A stretch of DNA of 64,000 bases from assembly GCF_003569805.1 (NCBI RefSeq), contig NZ_KZ984051.1:1467606-1531605 (forward strand), in the 5' to 3' direction. Source of the stretch: Microbacterium halotolerans. GTDB taxonomy: Bacteria > Actinomycetota > Actinomycetes > Actinomycetales > Microbacteriaceae. This document shows, piece by piece, positions 53,209-62,461 of the stretch (position 1 is the stretch's first letter; each line of letters begins with the position of its first letter). The notes beneath the pieces are model-generated. The model was not told the DNA's origin. It did no database searches and saw only the letters and a list, made by a program, of their open reading frames with translations. A program made the translations under genes and the position numbers.

Positions 53209-53216
53209 GGTGCGTC

Positions 53217-53270
53217 TGTGGGTGATGTCTGTCGTTATCCACACTGGCATAACGACAGACATCACCCACA
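53217..53270. terminator. 22-bp perfect stem-loop after the dioxygenase gene
   Basis: The arm at 53217-53238 pairs perfectly with 53249-53270 around a ten-base loop, between convergent genes. Unusually for this genome the stem is only about half GC (contains GTCGTTAT and ATAACGAC). No T-run follows. Confidence 0.8.
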
Positions 53271-53294
53271 CACGGGTCTGACGGAGTTATCGAG

Positions 53295-53651
53295 TCAGCG
53301 CCACATCACGGCGAGACCTGCGTTGACGAGCACGAGTGCGCCGATCAGCCAGAACGTCCATACCGGAAGCGGTTCGTCCTTCTTCGCGCGTGCGCCGGAG
53401 ATCCCCATCAGGGCGCCGATGACGATGAGCACGATGAGCTTCGTGCCGATCTTCGCGTAGTTCATCTCACCGTCGCCCATGCCCCACGGGGCGGCGAGCG
53501 CGAGCCCCGCGACCAGGGCGATGACCAAGCCGAGGTTCATCACCTTGTTCACTTTGAAGGTGCGCTGCGCGGCCTCGACGAACCAGCTGCCGAACAGGAG
53601 CGCGAACCCGATCAAGTGGATGAAAAGGGTGGCGTGCCGCAGTATCTCCAT
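53295..53651 (-). CDS. Small integral membrane protein of unknown function
   Basis: A 118-aa protein with four hydrophobic segments (about 5-25, 38-55, 66-84 and 96-115) and short polar loops, one basic (SGARAKKDEP). HATLFIHLIGFALLFGSWFVEAAQR at the N-terminus is a strongly conserved-looking opening with a histidine pair. No enzyme motif is seen. It lies between the dioxygenase and the rib genes and is transcribed with neither clearly; the ribH stop is 64 bp upstream. Confidence 0.75.
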   Translation of the reverse strand: MEILRHATLFIHLIGFALLFGSWFVEAAQRTFKVNKVMNLGLVIALVAGLALAAPWGMGDGEMNYAKIGTKLIVLIVIGALMGISGARAKKDEPLPVWTFWLIGALVLVNAGLAVMWR

Positions 53652-53715
53652 GTTTCTACCCTACGTAGAAATCTCGGCGATTCAAGTCTCGACTGGGTAA
53701 CGCACTCTCTCGGAA

Positions 53716-54186
53716 TCAGCGCAGTCCGCGCAGCACCACGGCGGTCATCATCGCCGCGTCGGCCGCTTCGGCACCCTTGTCCTCGTGGGAATCGGCGAGC
53801 CCTGCGCGGTCGAGCCCCTGCTGCTCGTCGTCCGTCGTCAGCACGCCGAAGCCGACGGGCTTGCCTGTGTCGAGCGCGACCCTGGTGAGGCCGTCGGTGG
53901 CCGCCGACGACACGTACTCGAAGTGCGGAGTGCCTCCCCGGATGATCACGCCGAGCGCCACGACCGCGTCCGCGCCGCCGTCGAGGGCGGCCTTGGCCAC
54001 GACGGGCAGCTCGAACGAACCGGGAACCCGCACGAGTGTGTGGGCTGCGCCAGCGGTGTCGAGCGCTCTCTGCGCTCCCGCGATGAGCCCTTCCGTGATC
54101 GTCTCGTGCCATGTGCCGGCCACGACGACCACGTCCAGGCCGGTGCCGTCGATCCGGTCGGCCTTCGGTGCTCCCTCAACGCTCAT
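53716..54186 (-). CDS. ribH: 6,7-dimethyl-8-ribityllumazine synthase
   Basis: A 156-aa subunit of lumazine synthase, which condenses 5-amino-6-ribitylaminouracil with 3,4-dihydroxybutanone phosphate. [31 protein letters not shown] (with the catalytic histidine) and [18 protein letters not shown] are standard. Last gene of ribD-ribE-ribBA-ribH; its start overlaps the ribBA stop by four bases. Confidence 0.97.
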   Translation of the reverse strand: MSVEGAPKADRIDGTGLDVVVVAGTWHETITEGLIAGAQRALDTAGAAHTLVRVPGSFELPVVAKAALDGGADAVVALGVIIRGGTPHFEYVSSAATDGLTRVALDTGKPVGFGVLTTDDEQQGLDRAGLADSHEDKGAEAADAAMMTAVVLRGLR

Positions 54187-55499
54187 GCGCTCTGGTTCCC
54201 TTCGATCTGCTCGCCCTGGTGGGGCTCGTCGTGCATCAGCGCGACGGCGGCGGCGAGCTCATCCTCGCCGATGATGTGACCCATCCGGTCGCGCTTGGTG
54301 GTGAGGTACTGGTGGTTGTTCGGACCGACGCCCACGATCAGCGGAACCTGCTCGGCGACGTCGATGCCGAAACCGCGCAGCTGGGTGACCTTGTCGGTGT
54401 TGTTCGTGAGCAGGCGCACGCTCTTCACACCGAGGTCGGCGAGGATCCCGGCTGCCGCGGCGTAGTCGCGGGCATCGGCCGGCAGGCCGAGCGCTGTGTT
54501 GGCGTCGAGCGTGTCGAGCCCCTCCTCCTGCAGCGCGTACGCGCGCAGCTTGTTGATGAGGCCGATGCCTCGCCCCTCGTGCCCTCGCATGTAGATCACG
54601 GCGCCGCCGTCGGCGTCGATCCGCTCCAGCGCCGCGTCGAGCTGGGATCCGCATTCGCACTTCTGCGAGTGGAAGGCCTCGCCCGTCAGGCACTCCGAGT
54701 GCACGCGCACCAGCGGGGCGTCGACCGCGGACAGATCGCCCGAGACGATCGCCAGATGATCGGTGCCGGTCATCCTGTCCTTATACGCCAGGAATCGGAA
54801 GGTGCCGTGCGCGGTGGGCACTACGGCGTTCGCCCGCAGGCTCACGGCGCGCCTGGTCGGTGCGGGCTCCTCGCCGCTGTCGTCGTGCGCGGCGAGGTGC
54901 GCGGCGAGTCTCTCGATCGTGGTAACCGGTACGTCTTCTCGCCGCCCCATCTCGATCAGGCCCGGCAGTCGCATCATGCTGCCGTCGTCAGCGACGATCT
55001 CCCCGATCACTCCGACCGGGGAGAGACCCGCGAGCCGCATCAGGTCCACGGCGGCCTCCGTGTGCCCAGCGCGCTCGCGCACGCCGCCGGCTACTGCACG
55101 CAGCGGCAGGATGTGGCCGGGCCGGATGAGATCGGTCGGCCCGGCGCTCGGGTCGGCCAGCACGTTCAGTGTGCGCGCGCGATCGTGCGCGCTGATGCCC
55201 GTCGTCACGCCGGAGGCGGCGTCGACGCTCACGGTGTAGGCGGTGCCGCGGGCGTCCTCGTTGTGCGTAACCATCGGCGGCAGTTCGAGCCTGTCCGCCC
55301 ACTCCGACGGCATCGGCGCGCACAGGTAGCCGGAGGTGTACCGCACCGTCCACGCCAGCCACTCCTGCGAGGCGAGCTCGGCCGACAGGATGACGTCGCC
55401 CTCGTTCTCGCGGTCCTCGTCATCGGCGACGATCACAGGGCGGCCCTCGCGCAGCGCTGCCAGGGCCTCCTCGATCGAGGCGAGATCGTTCGTGCTCAT
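54183..55499 (-). CDS. ribBA: Bifunctional DHBP synthase / GTP cyclohydrolase II
   Basis: A 438-aa fusion. The N-terminal half is 3,4-dihydroxy-2-butanone 4-phosphate synthase ([22 protein letters not shown]). The C-terminal half is GTP cyclohydrolase II, with zinc cysteines in [20 protein letters not shown] and the GTP loop [20 protein letters not shown]. It supplies both branches of riboflavin synthesis. It overlaps the ribE stop and ribH start by four bases each. Confidence 0.97.
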   Translation of the reverse strand: MSTNDLASIEEALAALREGRPVIVADDEDRENEGDVILSAELASQEWLAWTVRYTSGYLCAPMPSEWADRLELPPMVTHNEDARGTAYTVSVDAASGVTTGISAHDRARTLNVLADPSAGPTDLIRPGHILPLRAVAGGVRERAGHTEAAVDLMRLAGLSPVGVIGEIVADDGSMMRLPGLIEMGRREDVPVTTIERLAAHLAAHDDSGEEPAPTRRAVSLRANAVVPTAHGTFRFLAYKDRMTGTDHLAIVSGDLSAVDAPLVRVHSECLTGEAFHSQKCECGSQLDAALERIDADGGAVIYMRGHEGRGIGLINKLRAYALQEEGLDTLDANTALGLPADARDYAAAAGILADLGVKSVRLLTNNTDKVTQLRGFGIDVAEQVPLIVGVGPNNHQYLTTKRDRMGHIIGEDELAAAVALMHDEPHQGEQIEGNQSA

Positions 55500-56245
55500 C
55501 GCATGGCTCCAGGGTCGGGAAGGTCGGGGTCCGTCAGCACGGTGTAGTCGGCGGCGGGGACTTCGGTCGTCGTGAAAGAGACCGCTCCCGGTCGCGGCTC
55601 CTCGTCGTCAGGTGCCGCGGGTTCGGCGTCGGGCTCGCCGCGGTCGAAGGCCAGCAGCCGCTCGACGTGCCGGGCGAGGATGTCGGTCTCGAGGTTGACA
55701 CGGTCGCCCGGAACGCGCTCGCCGAGGGTCGTCGCCTGCAGCGTCTCGGGGATGAGCGAGACCTCGAACCACGCGGACAGAGCTCCTGGCCCGCTCACGG
55801 CGCTCACGGTGAGGGAGACGCCGTCGACCGCGATCGAGCCCTTGTCGACCACCAGCGGCGCGAAGCGCGCGGGGAACCCGATCCGGATGACGCTCCACTG
55901 CTCGCCGGGGGTGACGTTCAGGACGTGGCCCATGCCATCGATGTGACCCTGCACGATGTGGCCGCCCAGTCGGCCGCCCGCCGTCATCGCCCGCTCGACG
56001 TTGACCCTGGTTCCCGGCTGCAGCCAGCCGAGCGTCGACATGTCGAGCGTCTGGCGCATCACGTCCGCGGTGAAGCCGTGCTCGTTGTGCGCCACGACTG
56101 TCAGGCACACGCCGCTGATCGAGATCGAATCGCCGTGACCGGCGTCGCTGACGGCCTTCGGTGCCCGGACGGACAGGCGAACGCCGTCGCCGTATGGTGC
56201 GATCTGCGCGACCTCGCCGAGCTCCTCGATGATTCCCGTGAACAT
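55496..56245 (-). CDS. ribE: Riboflavin synthase alpha chain
   Basis: A 249-aa riboflavin synthase that dismutates two lumazines to riboflavin. The N-terminal MFTGIIEELG and two internally repeated barrels (GVCLTVV and GVSLTVSAV regions) are diagnostic. The C-terminus has about 35 extra acidic residues (EPDAEPAAPDDEEPRPG). Its ATG shares one base with the ribD stop (TGATG). Confidence 0.96.
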   Translation of the reverse strand: MFTGIIEELGEVAQIAPYGDGVRLSVRAPKAVSDAGHGDSISISGVCLTVVAHNEHGFTADVMRQTLDMSTLGWLQPGTRVNVERAMTAGGRLGGHIVQGHIDGMGHVLNVTPGEQWSVIRIGFPARFAPLVVDKGSIAVDGVSLTVSAVSGPGALSAWFEVSLIPETLQATTLGERVPGDRVNLETDILARHVERLLAFDRGEPDAEPAAPDDEEPRPGAVSFTTTEVPAADYTVLTDPDLPDPGAMR

Positions 56246-57324
56246 CAGCGTTCTCCCTTTTCTTGTGCGGTGTGCGCGGCCGGTGCCGCTGAGCTGTCGG
56301 GCCATGCGCGGCGCTCGCGGAAGCGGGCGTCGAACAGGATGTCTTCGCCGAGCGTCATGACCGAGTCGATCCGCAGTCGGCGAGCGTCGCCGATCGTGCC
56401 GACGCCGATGTCGGTGACCGAGAGACGGTCGCCGCCGAGCAGCACTGGGGCGACATAGGCGAGCAGGCGATCGGCCAGGCCGGCCTCGAGGAACGCACTC
56501 GCCAGCGCGGGGCCGCCCTCGACGAAGACGCGGTGCAGCCCGCGGTCGCGCAGGTCGGCGAGCACGGACTGCAGATCGCGGGTGCCGTACACGATCGGCT
56601 CGTGCGGATGGTCGTGCAGCTTGGCGCGGCGGGGCAGCGTGCGTGTGCCGATCACGACGGGCACCGGCTGGTGCTCGGCGAGTTCGCCGTCGATGCGGGC
56701 TGTGAGTGCTGGGTCGTCGAAAAGTGCCGTGCCCGTGCCGACGACGATCGCGTCGGCGGCTGCTCGGTGGCGGTGCACATCGGCGCGGGCCTCGGGCCCG
56801 GTGATCCACTGGCTGGTGCCGTCCGCGGCAGCTCCCCGCCCATCGAGGCTCTGCGCCCACTTCACCGTGACGTGCGGCCGGCCGAGGCGGAAGCTGGTGA
56901 TCCATGAGTCGAGGAAGGCCGCTGCCTCATCGCGGAGCAGGTGCGGTGCGACGTCGACGCCGGATGCGGCGAGGCGCTCCGCGCCGCCGCCCGAGGCGAC
57001 GCCCGGATCGTCGACCGCGTACACGACGCGGGTGATGCCAGCCTCGAGCAGCGCCTCGGCGCACGGACCGGTGAGACCGGTGTGGTTGCACGGCTCGAGC
57101 GTGACGACGGCCGTCGCGCCGCGGGCTGCGCCGTCCGGAAGATGCGAGAGCGCGTCGACTTCTGCGTGCGCCGTGCCGGCACCGCGGTGCCAGCCCTCGG
57201 CGAGCACAACGCCTGTGGGGGAGAGGATGACGGCGCCGACCTGAGGGTTGCGCCCGCGCGGTCCGCGCGCGGCGAGCTCCAGGGCGCGCGCCATCGCCAG
57301 GCGCTCCGCCTCGGTGAATGCCAT
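56245..57324 (-). CDS. ribD: Bifunctional riboflavin deaminase-reductase
   Basis: A 359-aa enzyme with an N-terminal zinc deaminase (HAEVDAL and EPCNHTGLTGPC) and a C-terminal reductase (VKWAQSLDGRGAAADGTSQWITG, FVEGGPALASAFLEAGLADRLLAYVAP). ATG 57324 follows GGAGG. First gene of the rib operon, directly downstream of the FMN riboswitch. Confidence 0.97.
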   Translation of the reverse strand: MAFTEAERLAMARALELAARGPRGRNPQVGAVILSPTGVVLAEGWHRGAGTAHAEVDALSHLPDGAARGATAVVTLEPCNHTGLTGPCAEALLEAGITRVVYAVDDPGVASGGGAERLAASGVDVAPHLLRDEAAAFLDSWITSFRLGRPHVTVKWAQSLDGRGAAADGTSQWITGPEARADVHRHRAAADAIVVGTGTALFDDPALTARIDGELAEHQPVPVVIGTRTLPRRAKLHDHPHEPIVYGTRDLQSVLADLRDRGLHRVFVEGGPALASAFLEAGLADRLLAYVAPVLLGGDRLSVTDIGVGTIGDARRLRIDSVMTLGEDILFDARFRERRAWPDSSAAPAAHTAQEKGER

Positions 57325-57399
57325 CCGGACCTCCGGTCGTCGATGCGCACCGGGGTCTCGGGCGCGGCCACTCCCGCGGGAGGGACGAACGCCCGTGCT

Positions 57400-57556
57400 G
57401 CCTTCCATCCGGACTACACAGGCTGCGCCTGCATCACCGTCGGTCCCGGAATTCCACCGGGTCAGCCCCGCCTGCTCGGAGCCCGAGTGGGCCCTTCGCC
57501 GCGGAGGTCGCGGACTGTCACCGCCGGTTCGGATTCTCACCGACCCCGGAGCACGT
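57400..57556 (-). promoter_or_regulatory. FMN riboswitch (RFN element)
   Basis: Read on the minus strand, the conserved RFN blocks appear in order: AACCGGCGGTGACAGTCCGC, then GACCCGGTGGAATTCCGG with ACCGACGGT, and finally TAGTCCGGATGGAAG. A CTCCCGCGGGAG palindrome at 57370-57381, between aptamer and ribD, may belong to the expression platform. FMN binding should lower expression of the ribDE-BA-H operon. Confidence 0.95.
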
Positions 57557-57638
57557 ATTGCTCTGTCAGTCTACCCAACGCGCCGCCGGCCGGCGTATTC
57601 CCGTGAATCGGCGTCGGATGGCAGAGTGCAGACGAAAC

Positions 57639-57668
57639 GGCCCCCGCCGCGAGATCGCGACGGGGGCC
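57639..57668 (-). terminator. Terminator downstream of xylA
   Basis: GGCCCCCG (57639-57646) pairs with CGGGGGCC (57661-57668), with an additional GCGA/TCGC pair inside, 18 bases after the xylA stop. Confidence 0.8.
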
Positions 57669-57685
57669 ATCCGGATGCTTCGCTG

Positions 57686-58879
57686 CTACGAGCGCGCGCC
57701 GAGCAGGTGCTCGGTGGCGAGCTGCTGCAGTCGCACGAAGCCGAAGCCCTTGCCGTCGAGGTAGGCGTTCGCGTCGAAGTCCTCGTACGCGCTGCGGTCG
57801 GCGAGCAGGTCGTCGTAGCTCTCGCCCTCGTTCAGCGTCGGGGTGCGCAGTTCGGCGACCTTCGCAGCGGCCAGCGCCTCCTGCACCTCGGGGTCGGCGC
57901 GGAACGCCTGCGCGCGCTCCTTCAGCAGCAGGTAGGTCCGCATGTTCGCCGAGACGGAGTCCCACACGCCCTGCTCGGTCTCGGTGCGGCTCGGCTTGTA
58001 GTCGAAGTGGCGGGGACCGGTGTAGGCCTGGCCGCCCTCGGGCGCACCGTGCTCGAGCAGGTCGACGAGCGAGAAGGCGTTGTGCAGGTCGCCGTGGCCG
58101 AACACGAGGTCCTGGTCGTACTTGATGCTGCGCTGGCCGTTCAGATCGATATGGAACAGCTTGCCGTGGTACAGCGCCTGCGCGATTCCCGCCGTGAAGT
58201 TCAAGCCGGCCATCTGCTCGTGCCCGACCTCGGGGTTCACACCGACGAGCTCCGGCCGCTCGAGCGACTCGATGAACGCCAGCGCGTGGCCGAGGGTCGG
58301 CAGCAGGATGTCGCCTCGGGGCTCGTTCGGCTTCGGCTCGATGGCGAACCGGATGTCGTAGCCCTTGTCGGTGACGTAGTCGCCGAGCAGGTTCACGGCC
58401 TCGCGGTAGCGGGAGAGTGCCGCCTGCACGTCCTTGGCGGTGTCGTACTCAGCACCCTCGCGGCCGCCCCACATCACGAAGGTCTTCGCACCGAGCTCGG
58501 CTGCGAGGTCGATGTTGCGGAGCACCTTGCGCAGTGCGAAGCGGCGCACGTCGCGGTCGTTGGAGGTGAAGCCGCCGTCCTTGAACACCGGGGCGCTGAA
58601 CAGGTTGGTCGTCACCATCGGCACGACGATGCCGGTGTCGGTCATCGCCTGCTTCAGGCGGTCGATCTGCTTCTGACGCTCCGCGTCGGTGGAGCCGAAG
58701 GCGAACAGGTCGTCGTCGTGGAACGTCAGGCCGTATGCACCAGCTTCGGCGAGCTTCTCGACCCCGTGCACGACGTCGAGCGCGCTGCGAGTCGGGCCGC
58801 CGAACGGGTCGGCGCCGTTGTAGCCGATGGTCCACAGACCGAACGAGAACTGGTCGGCCTTGGTGGGAGTGAGTGTCAT
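57686..58879 (-). CDS. xylA: Xylose isomerase
   Basis: A 397-aa TIM-barrel enzyme that converts D-xylose to D-xylulose. Metal- and substrate-binding motifs match actinobacterial XylA: the catalytic His54 in [32 protein letters not shown] and [13 protein letters not shown] precedes ATG 58879. It is divergent from a LacI-type regulator, and a good promoter with a ROK-like inverted repeat lies at 58910-58953. Confidence 0.97.
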   Translation of the reverse strand: MTLTPTKADQFSFGLWTIGYNGADPFGGPTRSALDVVHGVEKLAEAGAYGLTFHDDDLFAFGSTDAERQKQIDRLKQAMTDTGIVVPMVTTNLFSAPVFKDGGFTSNDRDVRRFALRKVLRNIDLAAELGAKTFVMWGGREGAEYDTAKDVQAALSRYREAVNLLGDYVTDKGYDIRFAIEPKPNEPRGDILLPTLGHALAFIESLERPELVGVNPEVGHEQMAGLNFTAGIAQALYHGKLFHIDLNGQRSIKYDQDLVFGHGDLHNAFSLVDLLEHGAPEGGQAYTGPRHFDYKPSRTETEQGVWDSVSANMRTYLLLKERAQAFRADPEVQEALAAAKVAELRTPTLNEGESYDDLLADRSAYEDFDANAYLDGKGFGFVRLQQLATEHLLGARS

Positions 58880-58909
58880 GGGGATGTGCCCTTCAGCGTC
58901 GTCGATGAA

Positions 58910-58953
58910 TTGTTGTGAACAAGAACTTATCATGCTGCGGAGGGATGGTGCAA
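58910..58953 (-). promoter_or_regulatory. xylA promoter with ROK-like operator
   Basis: On the minus strand, -35 TTGCAC (complement of 58948-58953), 17-bp spacer, -10 ATAAGT (complement of 58925-58930). Just after it, TTGTT-GTG-AACAA (58910-58922) is a perfect inverted repeat over the start site, similar to ROK/XylR operators. A TTGTTGT also occurs at 58992. Confidence 0.65.
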
Positions 58954-59015
58954 CGTGTTCGAGTGCGCAGGAGGCAGGCGCGGCGAACGATTTGTTGTCA
59001 CTCAAGCGAAAAAGG

Positions 59016-59072
59016 TTGTGGTCCGACGCGACTCGCGCTACGCTCACCGAGACGATCGTCGAAGCGCTTAGA
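59016..59072 (+). promoter_or_regulatory. Promoter and LacI operator of the lacI-type gene
   Basis: -35 TTGTGG (59016-59021), 17-bp spacer and -10 TACGCT (59039-59044). TCGAAGCGCTTAGA at 59059-59072 lies just downstream and differs at one pair from the perfect palindrome at 60127, indicating autorepression. Confidence 0.7.
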
Positions 59073-59087
59073 CAACCAGGGTGAGAC

Positions 59088-60098
59088 ATGGTGACCATCA
59101 ATGACGTGGCCAAGGCCGCAGGCGTCTCCATCAGCACCGTGTCGTACGCGCTGTCGGGGAAGCGCACCATCTCGGGTGAGACGAAGCGGCGCATCGATAC
59201 GGCGATCAACGAGCTCGGATACCGCGCGCACGCCGGGGCGCGCATGCTCGCCGGGGCGAAGACGAACATCCTCGCCCTCAGCGCACCCCTGCACGACGAC
59301 GGTCACCTCCCGACGCATATGCGTTTCGTGAGCGCCGTCGTCCAGACCGCTCGCGAGCACGACTACGACGTGCTCCTGCTCGCGACCGACGACGAGATCA
59401 GCGGCATCCAGCGGGTGGCCGCCAGCTCGCTTGTCGACGGCGTCGTGGCGATGGGGGTCTCGGAGCAAGATGACCGCGTGGGCCTCGTGCGCGAACTCGG
59501 AGTGCCGTCGTCGTTCATCGGAGTCCCCGACGGTGCCGAGGGGCTCGCGTGCGTCGACCTCGATTTCGCGGCCACGGCATCCGTCGTCGTCGATCGCCTC
59601 GCCGACGACGGTCACCGCACAATCGGCGTGATCGGACATCCGCACGGCTATATGGAACGTCGGCAGGGCTTCATGACGCGTTTCGAAGAGGGGCTCGGCG
59701 AGGCGGCCGATGCTCGCGGAGTGCGCATCGTGCGCACGTGGGCGGAGCTGGGGCGCGGATCCGGCGCTCGTGCTGTCGACGTGCTGCTCGACGGCGGTGA
59801 AGACGTGTCGGCCGTCATCTTCCACTGCAACGAACCCGTCGTCGAAGACGCCATGCGGCGGCTGACGGAGCGCGGCATCGACGTGCCGAAGGACATGTCA
59901 CTCGTTGCGGCCGCGGCCAGCTACGACCCGGGCGGGTTCGACGTGCCGCTGAGCGGGGTGACGCTTCCGCTCGAGCGGGTCTGCCGCGTCGCCGTCGAAT
60001 CGGCGCTGGCCGCAGATCGGGGCGTGGTCGCGGGCGACCCGCTCCTGATCGAGCCCGAGTACGTCGATCGGGGGTCCGTGAATCGCATGACCAGGTGA
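59088..60098 (+). CDS. LacI family repressor of the xyloside cluster
   Basis: A 336-aa regulator. The N-terminal HTH and hinge ([34 protein letters not shown]) are classic LacI; the C-terminal sugar-binding domain follows. Its own promoter and the importer at 60232 each have a TCGAAGCGCTT palindrome, so it probably represses both and is released by a xylose-containing saccharide. It is divergent from xylA. Confidence 0.93.
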   Translation: MVTINDVAKAAGVSISTVSYALSGKRTISGETKRRIDTAINELGYRAHAGARMLAGAKTNILALSAPLHDDGHLPTHMRFVSAVVQTAREHDYDVLLLATDDEISGIQRVAASSLVDGVVAMGVSEQDDRVGLVRELGVPSSFIGVPDGAEGLACVDLDFAATASVVVDRLADDGHRTIGVIGHPHGYMERRQGFMTRFEEGLGEAADARGVRIVRTWAELGRGSGARAVDVLLDGGEDVSAVIFHCNEPVVEDAMRRLTERGIDVPKDMSLVAAAASYDPGGFDVPLSGVTLPLERVCRVAVESALAADRGVVAGDPLLIEPEYVDRGSVNRMTR

Positions 60099-60126
60099 GT
60101 GCGGAACAGCAGTCGCACGTGCTTCA

Positions 60127-60140
60127 TCGAAGCGCTTCGA
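60127..60140. promoter_or_regulatory. Perfect LacI operator upstream of the CUT1 importer
   Basis: TCGAAGCGCTTCGA is a perfect 14-bp palindrome, about 90 bp before the binding-protein start, next to a possible -10 TTAATC (60143-60148). Confidence 0.8.
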
Positions 60141-60231
60141 CTTAATCGCGAACACTCAATCGTCTTCCATCGCATCAGCGGTCGACAGGCCGCACCATCT
60201 CGGGGCAGCGCCCCGCTACAAGGAGGTAGAG

Positions 60232-61518
60232 ATGAACATCCGACGCATCATCGCTGTGACGGGGGCCGCGGCTCTCGGGACCGCGATGCTCGCCAGCTGC
60301 GGCCCGGCGGAGCAGGAGTCCGACAACACGCTCACGCTGTGGCACTACGAGGGATCCAACTCCGCGATGGGCATCGCGTGGGACCGCGCCATCGAGGTCT
60401 TCGAGGAGGAGACCGGAGCCGCTGTCGAGTTCGAGGAGCGCAGCTTCGAGCAGATCCGCCAGACTGCCAGCCAGGTGCTGAACTCCGACGAGGCGCCCGA
60501 CCTGCTGGAGTACAACAAGGGCAACGCGACGGCGGGGCTTCTCGCGAGCCAGGGGCTCCTCGCGCCCCTCGACGATGCCGTCAGCGAGTACGGGTGGGAC
60601 GACCTGCTCGCGCCGTCGCTGCAGACCACAGCGCGCTACGACGACGACGGGGTCATGGGCTCCGGCAGCTGGTACGGCGTTCCGACCTACGGAGAGTACG
60701 TGCAGTTCTACTACAACGAGGAGATGTTCGACCAGTACGGGCTCGAGGTGCCGACCACTTTCGACGAGCTCGAGCAGGTGATGCAGGCTTTCGTCGATGA
60801 GGGCGTCACACCGCTCGCGGAGGCCGCGGGAGAGTACCCGCTCGGCCAGCTCTGGTACCAGCTCGCGCTGGCGCAGGCTGACAGGCAGTGGGTCGATGAC
60901 TACCAGGTCTACGACAACCCCGTCGACTTCTCGGGCCCCGAAGTGACGAACGCGACCGAGACCGTCGCCGATTGGGTCGATGAGGGCTACATCTCCTCCG
61001 ACGCGACGGGCCTGGCCGCGGAGGACGCCGGAACGGGCTTCATCTCCGGCACCTACCCGATGTTCTTCTCCGGCAGCTGGTGGTTCGGTCGCTTCCTCGA
61101 CGAAGCCCAGCACGACTGGTCGACCTTCCTGTTCCCCGGCGCGGAGATGTCGCCGGGTTCGTCGGGCAACCTCTGGGTCATCCCGACGACCGCTGGCGAT
61201 CCGGAGCTCGCCGAGCAGTTCATCGACATCACGCTGCGCCCCGAGATCCAGGCGATCATGGGGGAGAACGGCGGCGTGCCCGTCGCTGCAGACGCCTCGG
61301 ACGTCGATGACGAGGCGAACGCGCGGCTGATCGAGAACTTCAACACCCTGCTCGACAGGGACGGGCTCGCGTTCTACCCCGACTGGCCGACTCCGACGTT
61401 CTACGACGAGCTCAACGCCGGCCTGCAGGGGCTGCTCAACGGCACGCTCTCGACCGATGAGATGAACGCGCAGATCGGCGCCGACTACGAGGCGGGCCTG
61501 CCCGCCGTCGCGAACTGA
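60232..61518 (+). CDS. CUT1 sugar-binding lipoprotein
   Basis: A 428-aa extracellular solute-binding protein family 1 lipoprotein (lipobox LASC near residue 20-23). The mature start LTLWHYEGSNSAMGIAWDRAI and the later LPVAADASD-like GVPVAADASDVDDEAN are typical. AGGAGG lies six bases before the ATG. First gene of a plus-strand operon with two permeases and an alpha-xylosidase; no ATPase is encoded, so a shared MsiK-type ATPase is expected. The ligand is probably a xylo-oligosaccharide or xyloglucan fragment. Confidence 0.92.
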   Translation: MNIRRIIAVTGAAALGTAMLASCGPAEQESDNTLTLWHYEGSNSAMGIAWDRAIEVFEEETGAAVEFEERSFEQIRQTASQVLNSDEAPDLLEYNKGNATAGLLASQGLLAPLDDAVSEYGWDDLLAPSLQTTARYDDDGVMGSGSWYGVPTYGEYVQFYYNEEMFDQYGLEVPTTFDELEQVMQAFVDEGVTPLAEAAGEYPLGQLWYQLALAQADRQWVDDYQVYDNPVDFSGPEVTNATETVADWVDEGYISSDATGLAAEDAGTGFISGTYPMFFSGSWWFGRFLDEAQHDWSTFLFPGAEMSPGSSGNLWVIPTTAGDPELAEQFIDITLRPEIQAIMGENGGVPVAADASDVDDEANARLIENFNTLLDRDGLAFYPDWPTPTFYDELNAGLQGLLNGTLSTDEMNAQIGADYEAGLPAVAN

Positions 61519-61531
61519 ACGGGCACGGAAC

Positions 61532-62461
61532 ATGAGCACCTCCCACAGCGGGTCGCTCGTTCCGTTCCTGTCGGGGCGCAGCTACTGGTGGTATCTGCTC
61601 CCTGGCGCGGCACTGCTGACGCTGATCGTCCTCGTGCCGCTCGGGTGGAACGTGTACCTGAGCTTCACCGACTACCGCGGCATCGTCGCGCCGACTTGGA
61701 CGGGGCTGGACAACTGGATCACGCTGATCGGCGACGAACGGTTCTGGCTGTCGTTCCGTAACAGTGTGGCGATGATCCTCGCGATGGTGATCGCGCCGAC
61801 GCTGATCGGTCTCGTCATCGCGGCAGCCCTGTTCGACGTCATCGGGCGCAAGTTCGGCGGAAGGCTCGCGTCGTTCCTGCGAGCGACGTACTATCTGCCG
61901 CAGATCCTCCCGTCCGTCATCGCCGCGATCGTGATCGGATGGATCCTGCGACCGGAGAACGGGGCTCTCAACACGATCCTCGAATCGATCGGACTCGGGC
62001 ACCTGGCGAGCAACTGGCTGGGATCGCCCGACACAGCGCTCGTCAGCATCATGGCAGTGCTCGTGTGGATCCAGGTCGGCTACCCGGTCGTCATCTTCAT
62101 GGCGGCGCTGCAGCGCGTCGATCCCGAGCTGTACGAGGCGGCCGAGATCGACGGAGCCGGATGGTTCAGGCGGTTCGCGGCGATCACCATGCCGATGATC
62201 CGTCCTGAGATGTTCGTCGTCGCGCTCACCTGCACGATCGCGGCGCTGAAGGTGTTCGGCCCTGTCTACGCCCTCACGGGCGGCGGGCCCAACTTCGCCA
62301 CGATCGTGCCGAGCTACTACTCGTACAGCCAGTTCTTCCAGAGCCAGCAGGTCGGATACGGCGCGGCGATCGCAACCGCCCTGACGATCGTCATCCTGCT
62401 CGTGTCGATCGTGTTCGTGTGGGCACAGAATCGCGCGGAGCGGAAGGAGGCAGCGCGATGA
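61532..62461 (+). CDS. CUT1 sugar permease (MalF/UgpA-like)
   Basis: A 309-aa permease with six hydrophobic segments. The binding-protein-dependent transport motif EAAEIDGAGWFRRFAAITMPMIRP is the EAA loop that contacts the ATPase. It starts 13 bases after the binding-protein gene and overlaps the next permease (ATGA). Confidence 0.94.
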   Translation: MSTSHSGSLVPFLSGRSYWWYLLPGAALLTLIVLVPLGWNVYLSFTDYRGIVAPTWTGLDNWITLIGDERFWLSFRNSVAMILAMVIAPTLIGLVIAAALFDVIGRKFGGRLASFLRATYYLPQILPSVIAAIVIGWILRPENGALNTILESIGLGHLASNWLGSPDTALVSIMAVLVWIQVGYPVVIFMAALQRVDPELYEAAEIDGAGWFRRFAAITMPMIRPEMFVVALTCTIAALKVFGPVYALTGGGPNFATIVPSYYSYSQFFQSQQVGYGAAIATALTIVILLVSIVFVWAQNRAERKEAAR

